In this document: one piece after another, positions 28,047 to 33,331 of the stretch | How positions within the stretch are numbered: position 1 is the stretch's first letter | Layout of the letters: each line of letters starts with the position of its first letter | Source of the DNA: a virus | DNA: 33,331 nucleotides | Virus record (IMG/VR): IMGVR_UViG_3300010885_010563 | Span: 1 to 33,331 of that record | Reading direction: 5' to 3' (one strand) | Position numbers and translations under genes: made by a program | The notes under the pieces: model-generated | Seen by the model: the letters and a program-made list of their open reading frames with translations, nothing else | Told to the model about the DNA's origin: nothing | The model's database searches: none

Positions 28047-29561
28047 CTAAAAACTAAAGAACTGTGGAACAACGGGTTCGTCACGTGAAACAGTTGCCCT
28101 ATCAAATCCAATGATACTAGCAACCGCAGCATCTATCTTTCGCGGTGATCCTCTATGTTCTTTTACGATGCGTGGTCCAATACGATCAGTCTTAACAACA
28201 GCGTTAGATAAATGTCTAGTTAGCAATGGATTGCCATCGTGTGTAAGTTTCCCCGAAACAACTGCATCGTAAAATTTTGCACACGCTGGAACCATACGCG
28301 CTGGTGATGTAGATGGCCACTCAACGATAGGGAAACCCGCTTCATCTAAAACTTGCATTGTTCGTTGCCACCTAAAAGGATCGCAAGCAATTTCTCTTAC
28401 GTTATGTGTGCCACAAAATTCAATGATTGTATTTTCAACATCAAGGATATCTACGCGCCAATCATCTTCATCATCTGGTTGTTTTTCCCAAGCCTTAACC
28501 ATAAAGACATAGGGCTGTTCCTCGCAAGTAACACCAATGATTACGGAAGCATCACCAGAGAAAGAACCATCAAAACCTAGAATAACTGGTGTATCAGAAT
28601 CGATAACGCGCTCAATCGCTAATGGTTCCCACGATCCGTTAGGTAACCACGACAGTTGCGAACTTACCCATTGATTGCATCGCTTAGTTCGAAACTCTGC
28701 TTCTGGTGTACGTTTAACCATCGCTGCGAAATCTGCTGGATCATTAAGATCACCGAACGCAGGATTCGCTGCTTTCCAAGTTTTTTCAATTGTGTGATCC
28801 GCTTCATTCTGTGCTTCCCACCACGCCATAAAAAATGTTGGATCATCAACTTCTTTTGCAGCAACTCTTTTACCGTACTGATACAAATTGTATGCAGTTG
28901 AATCTTGTCCAGTTGAATCCGACTTAACACCCGCAGTTGTAATTGCAATTGCCATAGGCTCACGGCGCGCACCCATACCAAGCAACATCGTGTCCCAAAG
29001 TTCTCGATTCGGTGCTGCGTGTAGTTCGTCAAAAATAACCATCGTTGGTGACAAACCCTCTTTTGTAAATGCTTCACTTGATAGAACGCGATACACCGAT
29101 CCAGTTGTGGGAACTTCGATTGCATCGCGGTAAACATTACACAGTTCGGATAGTTCGGGTTCTGCTTCAATCATTTTCTTAGCATCACCAAAAACAATTC
29201 GCGCTTGTTCTTTATCTGCTGCACAGGAATAAACTTCACCACCGTGCGCACCCATAATCAAAGACCATAAACCGATGCCAGAACCTAACGCACTTTTTCC
29301 ATTCTTTCTTGCCATTCCGATTAGAGCAGTTCTGTGCTTAAACTTTCCCGCGGTGTTTACTGCAAACAAATTATTTAAGAGTTCAGATTGCCACGGTCGC
29401 ATTTTCATCGGATCGCCTGAATAACCTGCAACTGTTTCTTTAGTTTGAATTGCAAATGTATTTATGAAATCGGTAACTTCAAAACCACGTGATTTTTTTA
29501 ACGCAGTTTTATTGACAGGCGTTAAAAGAGTTGGTGGCCAAGATTCAATTTTGGCTGGCAC
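28047..29561 (-). CDS. terL: Terminase large subunit
   Basis: The 504-residue protein has an N-terminal ATPase with Walker A GMARKNGKS (82-90), Walker B MVIFDELHAA (174-183) and coupling motif AITTAG, then the C-terminal nuclease of RNase H fold: ILGFDGSFSGD (Asp331), ACDPFRW and a final KIDAAVASIIG. It cuts and translocates concatemeric DNA into the prohead. It overlaps the small subunit by 17 bases. Packaging mode (cos or headful) cannot be told with confidence; circular assembly is compatible with either. Confidence 0.96.
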   Translation of the reverse strand: MPAKIESWPPTLLTPVNKTALKKSRGFEVTDFINTFAIQTKETVAGYSGDPMKMRPWQSELLNNLFAVNTAGKFKHRTALIGMARKNGKSALGSGIGLWSLIMGAHGGEVYSCAADKEQARIVFGDAKKMIEAEPELSELCNVYRDAIEVPTTGSVYRVLSSEAFTKEGLSPTMVIFDELHAAPNRELWDTMLLGMGARREPMAIAITTAGVKSDSTGQDSTAYNLYQYGKRVAAKEVDDPTFFMAWWEAQNEADHTIEKTWKAANPAFGDLNDPADFAAMVKRTPEAEFRTKRCNQWVSSQLSWLPNGSWEPLAIERVIDSDTPVILGFDGSFSGDASVIIGVTCEEQPYVFMVKAWEKQPDDEDDWRVDILDVENTIIEFCGTHNVREIACDPFRWQRTMQVLDEAGFPIVEWPSTSPARMVPACAKFYDAVVSGKLTHDGNPLLTRHLSNAVVKTDRIGPRIVKEHRGSPRKIDAAVASIIGFDRATVSRDEPVVPQFFSF

Positions 29562-29994
29562 GTGCTTTTAATTCCTCTAATTTTGATTGTCGTTTAACTT
29601 CGGCAACACCAAGTCGTGTTCGATCCGTTGGCGTGAATCCTAGTAACGAAAGATTTGCAACAAGTTGTCTATCTAACTCTCTTAATGCTTTTCTTTCATC
29701 TGGTCTGTTGCTGCTCATAACTTGAATGCGCAAATTCCATCGTTCGTCTAGTAACTCACAAGTCATTAGCAATAAATCAATGTCGGTCGTAGGGCTGATC
29801 CAACTTTGTCCCATTCCCCAAATACGATCCCAGAGTTGTTGTCCAGCAGATAGTAATGGTCTGTGAGGTTCGGGAATGCTGTAAGCAGATGGAAGCAAAA
29901 CCATCTCACCTTGATTCGGTAAAGGTCGCTTGCCAGGATTGCCAATCATTCTTTTTTGTTCAGTTGGCTTTGGTGGTCTGCCACGTGTAGCCAT
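29545..29994 (-). CDS. terS: Terminase small subunit (P27 family)
   Basis: The 149-residue protein begins ATRGRPPKPTEQKRMIGNPG with the basic Pro-rich opening of P27-type small terminases, then LLSAGQQLWDRIWG, a helical ELLDERWNLRIQV and the C-terminal LSLLGFTPTDRTRLGVAEV, all typical of this family. It would recognise packaging sequence and regulate the large subunit. GAGGG lies upstream of its start. Confidence 0.92.
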   Translation of the reverse strand: MATRGRPPKPTEQKRMIGNPGKRPLPNQGEMVLLPSAYSIPEPHRPLLSAGQQLWDRIWGMGQSWISPTTDIDLLLMTCELLDERWNLRIQVMSSNRPDERKALRELDRQLVANLSLLGFTPTDRTRLGVAEVKRQSKLEELKARASQN

Positions 29995-30012
29995 AATTTT
30001 TTATCCCTCTAG

Positions 30013-31032
30013 TTATTTATTTGACGAGAACCAAGTGATGCCATCGTTCTTTCTAAACCAATCAACAGTTTCACTTATTCCATCTTGCAAAGACTTAAAA
30101 CTTTGATGATCTATTCCTATTGCTGCAAGCGTTGAAACATCTGCACTAACTACTGTACCAAGTTCGCGGATAACTCTGCGAACATCAATGCTTCGCAAGT
30201 AAGGATTAACATCAAGAACGCTATGAACAACTGTCATTAACTTTTCTTGTGTATCTATTGCACCGCCAAATGGTTCGCCCGCGCGCATCGGCACGGTTTC
30301 GATCGTACCGCCATCAACATTTGCAATTACTTCATTAGCGACTGCAAGAACACTTGATGGTATCTTGTTGCCAACATCGATCGGATGATCTGGAACATTA
30401 CCTTTGCTTGCTTCCTCTAAAGCGGTAACAAATACGCGGGCAACATCGCCTACCCAAACCGAATCACTAATTTGTGTGCCGTCACCATAGACACGTAACG
30501 GTTCACCGCTTAACGCAGATGTTACGAATGACGGAACAATCTTTCTTACCTTTGATGAACCCTTAGGTGCTGGCGCACTTTGTCGTGGTCCATACGCATT
30601 CATTGGTCGAACGGAAGTCACACGCAGACCTCGATCCATTCGATACATATCAACAAATCTTTCGCTTGCTGATTTCGTAATGCAGTAAGTTCCCCGCGCA
30701 ATGTTCGCGTTACCAACGGCTGCAAACACAACGGGTAAGTCGTATCGTGTCGCTGCTTCAAAAACATTAAGAGTTCCGATGATGTTTGTTTCTGCTGCTG
30801 GTAGCGGAGCATCAATTGTTTCAACTGTTCCTAGTACGGCTGCAAGATGGATAATGCCATCAACGTGTGCTGCAAGTTCATTAACGATCGTGCTATCTCG
30901 TACATCACCAAGCATTCCATTTTCTGCTCGCCCGCGATGATCTAGGATAAGCGGTGTATGACCACGCTTTGTTAATTCCTCGCAAACATACGAACCGATA
31001 AAACCTGAACCGCCAGTTACACCAATTTTCAT
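30013..31032 (-). CDS. NAD-dependent sugar epimerase/dehydratase
   Basis: The 339-residue protein is an extended short-chain dehydrogenase: GVTGGSGFIGSYV (4-16), DVRD, GIIHLAAVLG, catalytic YCITK (Tyr-x-x-x-Lys), VRPMNAYGPRQ and VWVGDVARVF. It differs from the GalE-like protein at 17412 in lacking its SxxxYG pattern and resembles nucleotide-sugar epimerases/dehydratases more generally. AAAGGA precedes the ATG, two bases after the TAGT glycosyltransferase stop. The neighbourhood suggests it provides the sugar nucleotide donor for that enzyme. Confidence 0.85.
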   Translation of the reverse strand: MKIGVTGGSGFIGSYVCEELTKRGHTPLILDHRGRAENGMLGDVRDSTIVNELAAHVDGIIHLAAVLGTVETIDAPLPAAETNIIGTLNVFEAATRYDLPVVFAAVGNANIARGTYCITKSASERFVDMYRMDRGLRVTSVRPMNAYGPRQSAPAPKGSSKVRKIVPSFVTSALSGEPLRVYGDGTQISDSVWVGDVARVFVTALEEASKGNVPDHPIDVGNKIPSSVLAVANEVIANVDGGTIETVPMRAGEPFGGAIDTQEKLMTVVHSVLDVNPYLRSIDVRRVIRELGTVVSADVSTLAAIGIDHQSFKSLQDGISETVDWFRKNDGITWFSSNK

Positions 31033-31034
31033 TT

Positions 31035-31892
31035 CTATTTCCTTTTGTATTTTTCATTGATTATTTTAGGGACAGCGTTATCCCATTTAATTGAATGATG
31101 AAAACGTCTATCAGTTCTGCCCATCGTTCCGATGCTTACGCAAGATGGTGCCATCATTACCGTGTAAAAACTTTTTGTGTATGTGCCGGAATCTTTGTAA
31201 AATTCAGACATTCCACCAGATGCTTGTTGTGTCTGCACCTGATTTAATTGCAAAGCCATTGTTGTTAAGAATAGTGAACCGCGCTGTCCATAGCAAACGT
31301 AAGAATTAACATCATCATTAACTCTGCCAATAAAATTTATTGGTGTATCTGTGCGACAAAAAAATGAATTCATTGCTTTACGCAGTAAACCGTTTTTTAT
31401 TTTGCCATCTACTCCGCCCATATGATCGCCACCTTGCGACATTGCAACTGTAACGGCGTTTGTGCTTTCTAGTAGATCGAGCATTGAATCAACTATCTTG
31501 TCAAAGTTAGTTATTTGTTTTGAGCAAATTTTGTCACCCTTGACAAACCTATGTAAGAAAACCGTGTAGTCATCATCTAGTTGCAAAAAATAATCTAGTT
31601 TTAATTGTTTAGCAATTTCAAAGGAAGCATTGCGAGCATAAACAATTGCGCGATGATCGTCACCCGAATAAGCATCATCAAAAGTTTTTGCAATTGCTTT
31701 CTTGTCAAACATAAACACGTTTTCTTTTCCGAACTTGTCTATGTAAGTTTGTCCCTGCGTATCCTCATTATCAATTATGAAATAAGTTTTGCCAGAATAG
31801 TTTGCTTTCTTTAATGACTCTAAAGTAATTACATTGTCTGGTCTGCCGTGTGTCAAAATAAAAATAGCAAAATTCTTTTTATCTCTAGCCAT
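31035..31892 (-). CDS. TAGT/GREB1-type glycosyltransferase (candidate DNA glycosylation)
   Basis: The 285-residue protein has the pattern of TET-associated glycosyltransferases: FAIFILTHGRPDN (8-20), YFIIDNEDTQGQTY (37-50), AIVYARNASFEIAK with conserved Arg-Asn, and YFLQLDDDYTVF with an Asp cluster (106-108), then GGDHMGGVDG and a C-terminal GRTDRRFHHSIKWD. Such enzymes have been proposed from comparative genomics to glycosylate modified bases in phage DNA. No TET/JBP oxygenase, thymidylate/hydroxymethyl synthase or kinase is seen in this genome, so the acceptor is unclear. Its stop-start overlap is eight bases with the ParB gene. GATC is less frequent than in neighbouring genes, compatible with different origin. 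Confidence 0.7.
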   Translation of the reverse strand: MARDKKNFAIFILTHGRPDNVITLESLKKANYSGKTYFIIDNEDTQGQTYIDKFGKENVFMFDKKAIAKTFDDAYSGDDHRAIVYARNASFEIAKQLKLDYFLQLDDDYTVFLHRFVKGDKICSKQITNFDKIVDSMLDLLESTNAVTVAMSQGGDHMGGVDGKIKNGLLRKAMNSFFCRTDTPINFIGRVNDDVNSYVCYGQRGSLFLTTMALQLNQVQTQQASGGMSEFYKDSGTYTKSFYTVMMAPSCVSIGTMGRTDRRFHHSIKWDNAVPKIINEKYKRK

Positions 31893-32646
31893 CTTGTTTT
31901 TCTAACAGTTCGATTGTTTCCATAAATTTTACATAACCATTTTTGATTGCATCTGCCATATCAATAATTACTAGGGCTGACTGCTCCATTAATTCTTGTG
32001 TGTCCTTATCGCAATGCGCGTAGTATTCAGCAATCAATTTATAGTTAAAAACTAAATGCCTGTATGTTCCTAAGATTAAAAATTGTTCAACATTTTTATC
32101 CGACAAATTTTTAGCATAAATTTCTTTTTGCAAAAACTTTGTTTTACTTTCGTTCACTAAAGATTCACTTGTAGGTTTCTCGCCAACTATTTCGTACTGC
32201 GGAATGTTTAATGATTGTGTATAAAGATTCTCGTGATCATCGGGATTACCTAGCGGTGGTTGCAGTTCAACAAATCCAAACTCTTGTAGTTCCCAACCGA
32301 CAGCATCAAGTTCTAACATCTGTTCTTTAAGAACTTCCGCATTCCATTCCGCAAGTTCAGCAGTTCGATTATCGGCAAGTGCGTAGGCTTTGATCTGATC
32401 CCAACTCCAACCAATCGGTGTTCGACTTATTGCTATTTCAGTCCAACCTAATTTCTGTGCTGCTTCGAGAGTTCCGTTACCAGCAACAACGATGTTGTCG
32501 GGCGTGACAACAATCGGTTTACGCTGCCCGAATAATTTAAGCGATCCCGCAATTGCATCTAGATTTTTTGCATCGTGTTTTCTAGCGTTCGTAGGATCGA
32601 ACTTCAATAAATCAATTTTTACATTTTCAATTCGCAGATCAGTCAT
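31885..32646 (-). CDS. ParB-N domain protein near terminase
   Basis: The start MTDLRIENVKIDLL gives 253 residues. The first 100 residues are a ParB/Srx-like N-terminal domain with LKFDPTNARKHD, LKLFGQRKPIVV, VVAGNGTLEAAQKL and ALADNRTAEL. In phages, ParB-like proteins are frequent next to terminase or DNA-modification genes, and may bind DNA as nucleases or CTPase-type clamps; no helix-turn-helix of partitioning ParB is obvious. The C-terminal 120 residues are helical and acidic and match nothing I know. In-frame codons continue upstream to a GTG at 32817, but the sequence there does not resemble protein of this family. Confidence 0.8.
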   Translation of the reverse strand: MTDLRIENVKIDLLKFDPTNARKHDAKNLDAIAGSLKLFGQRKPIVVTPDNIVVAGNGTLEAAQKLGWTEIAISRTPIGWSWDQIKAYALADNRTAELAEWNAEVLKEQMLELDAVGWELQEFGFVELQPPLGNPDDHENLYTQSLNIPQYEIVGEKPTSESLVNESKTKFLQKEIYAKNLSDKNVEQFLILGTYRHLVFNYKLIAEYYAHCDKDTQELMEQSALVIIDMADAIKNGYVKFMETIELLEKQDG

Positions 32647-32653
32647 AAATCGG

Positions 32654-32681
32654 ATGTTACAGGAAAAACGTAAGAAATCAA
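32654..32681 (-). promoter_or_regulatory. Candidate promoter for the ParB/TAGT operon, possibly leaderless
   Basis: TTGATT (32676-32681) and TAACAT (32654-32659) are 16 bases apart. The -10 box ends seven bases before the ATG at 32646, so transcription would begin at or within a base or two of the start codon. No Shine-Dalgarno sequence precedes that ATG. Leaderless messages are common in Actinobacteria. The rest of the 178-base gap 32647-32824 holds only the hairpin at 32800-32823. Confidence 0.45.
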
Positions 32682-32799
32682 CAACTGTTCTAAAAAATCC
32701 TTTTAATTCGGGGTTTTTAGGAAAACTGGGAATTTTGCGACAATGCCTACATAGGTGGATTCGGGGTATCGCTTCCGTGTGCGTATAAGAAAATGACCC

Positions 32800-32823
32800 A
32801 CCCCCGCCTGATACCACGGGGGT
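32800..32823 (-). terminator. Hairpin after the HNH gene
   Basis: ACCCCCG and CGGGGGT pair perfectly across a 10-base loop just downstream of the HNH stop. In the minus direction GGGTCATTTTC follows, a weak T-run. It may act as an imperfect terminator for the Ntn-peptidase/HNH transcript, ahead of the ParB promoter. Confidence 0.55.
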
Positions 32824-32824
32824 T

Positions 32825-33142
32825 CTAGGGATTGATTACTGGCTTGTTTCCTCTAGCAGCGTTACAGGCTGCGTGTGCGGGCATTAGAACACTTCCCTTA
32901 ACTCCAGCAAGCACGTGATCTGCCTGTATCTGTGAGCGATCTGTAAAGGCTTCCCCGCATAACCAGCAATGAGTCGCAAATTCCTTAATTAACTTTGCCT
33001 GCTTTCGATGGCTAGCATCGTAAAGAGTTCGCTGTGCTTTCCTTGCATTAACTTTCGAATCGATTACTGCTTGATGATCCTCGCATCGTGATCCAAGTCG
33101 CGTAAGTTTTCCGCAGTCTAAGCACGGTCGCTGAAACGCCAT
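32825..33142 (-). CDS. HNH endonuclease, second copy
   Basis: The 105-residue protein has an N-terminal CLDCGK zinc knuckle with a second pair near CEDH, a basic helix (VNARKAQRTLYDASHRKQAK), and an HNH core: HCWLCGE (Cys59/62), QADHVLAG (Asp75-His76), PAHAACNAARGNK (His90, Cys93, Asn94). The extra N-terminal knuckle is absent from the HNH protein at 624-902. It starts as TGATG on the stop of the Ntn peptidase. Location upstream of the terminase genes suggests a packaging-associated nuclease. Confidence 0.88.
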   Translation of the reverse strand: MAFQRPCLDCGKLTRLGSRCEDHQAVIDSKVNARKAQRTLYDASHRKQAKLIKEFATHCWLCGEAFTDRSQIQADHVLAGVKGSVLMPAHAACNAARGNKPVINP

Positions 33143-33331
33143 CAGAAACTCTTTATAACATTACCCGCAGGATGCGACACCCATCGGTCGATCGTTCCGC
33201 GTGTATTTGGATCGTGCATTGTTGCAACTTCCATTGCTCTTAGCGCGGATAAGTCGTGATTCTTATTCCAGTCTGGATTGTATTGACTGTTGGCTAAAAC
33301 ACCGATTGCTAAATCTGCACCAGAACCAATA
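33142..33331 (-). CDS. HslV/proteasome-like peptidase, C-terminal part
   Basis: This is the 3' end of the gene starting at 488 on the circular molecule. Bases 33209-33331 repeat 1-123, and the unique end, 33142-33208, encodes the last residues (NTRGTIDRWVSHPAGNVIKSF). The complete gene is 555 bases with stop. Its TGA overlaps the next start as TGATG. Confidence 0.8.
   Translation of the reverse strand, partial: IGSGADLAIGVLANSQYNPDWNKNHDLSALRAMEVATMHDPNTRGTIDRWVSHPAGNVIKSF
33209..33331. repeat. Terminal direct repeat, right copy
   Basis: This sequence is identical to 1-123. It should be removed when the genome is circularised. Confidence 0.97.

Noticed and set aside
28664-29170. 168-codon frame on the minus strand within the terminase gene
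   Set aside because: It is an out-of-frame reading of the terminase gene, which has intact Walker and nuclease motifs over the same bases.
32647-32817. N-terminal extension of the ParB-like protein from a GTG at 32817
   Set aside because: The extra residues do not look like a folded domain, overlap the HNH terminator hairpin, and contain the promoter-like elements before the ATG at 32646.
1-33331. tRNA genes, CRISPR array, integrase, attachment site or insertion sequence
   Set aside because: I saw no cloverleaf-like sequence, no spaced direct-repeat array, no tyrosine or serine recombinase motif and no transposase. Specialised tools could still find a divergent tRNA.

Overview
The window is the complete, circularly closed genome of a small siphovirus (tailed phage). 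The first 123 bases recur exactly as the last 123, so the unique molecule is 33,208 bp and the gene at the ends (a proteasome/HslV-like peptidase) is continuous across the join. The host is most likely an actinobacterium: there are two WhiB-family proteins (essentially confined to Actinobacteria and their phages), a P27-type small terminase, and several small proteins resembling actinophage families. The modest G+C (about 40 percent by eye) fits low-GC freshwater actinobacteria such as the acI group better than Mycobacterium or Streptomyces; this host assignment is inference. I see no integrase, immunity repressor, DNA polymerase, tRNA or CRISPR, so the phage looks lytic and dependent on the host replisome.

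Layout. Nearly everything is on the minus strand, so transcription runs from high to low coordinates. 33.1-28.0 kb: HNH endonuclease, ParB-like protein, a TAGT/GREB1-type glycosyltransferase, a sugar-nucleotide epimerase, then small and large terminase. 28.0-22.6 kb: a small membrane protein, portal, two small structural proteins, an unusual HAD phosphatase/prohead protease fusion, a 58-aa protein and the HK97 major capsid protein. 22.6-17.4 kb: an accessory island inserted between capsid and head-tail connector, with a plus-strand metallopeptidase operon, three glycosyltransferases, two small genes and a plus-strand GalE-like epimerase, punctuated by strong terminators. 17.4-11.0 kb: connector, tail terminator, major tail protein, a frameshifted tail assembly chaperone (CCCAAAA slippery site), a gp10-like protein, tape measure, minor tail protein and a fibre-like protein. 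11.0-9.6 kb: lysis genes (two membrane proteins, an M23 endopeptidase) and a small conserved protein. 9.6-0.5 kb: calcineurin-like phosphoesterase, MazG-like protein, many small early proteins, replication initiator with possible internal origin, helicase-loader candidate, two WhiB proteins, Rad52-like annealing protein, RusA, SSB, HNH nuclease and the Ntn peptidase.

The genes are very tightly packed. Stop and start codons overlap as TAATG or ATGA at many junctions, so translational coupling is the rule. A promoter-plus-leader cassette (TAGACA, 17 bp, TATGCT, conserved spacer, short GC hairpin, AAAGGA-type ribosome site) occurs three times clearly and once degenerately, ahead of small accessory genes on both strands.

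The most distinctive contents are the phage-encoded HslV/proteasome-like peptidase, the TAGT glycosyltransferase with ParB and epimerase beside the terminase (a candidate DNA-glycosylation module lacking a visible base-hydroxylating enzyme), the three-domain HAD/prohead-protease fusion with an internal start, and the glycosylation island bracketed by outward-facing copies of the repeated promoter.
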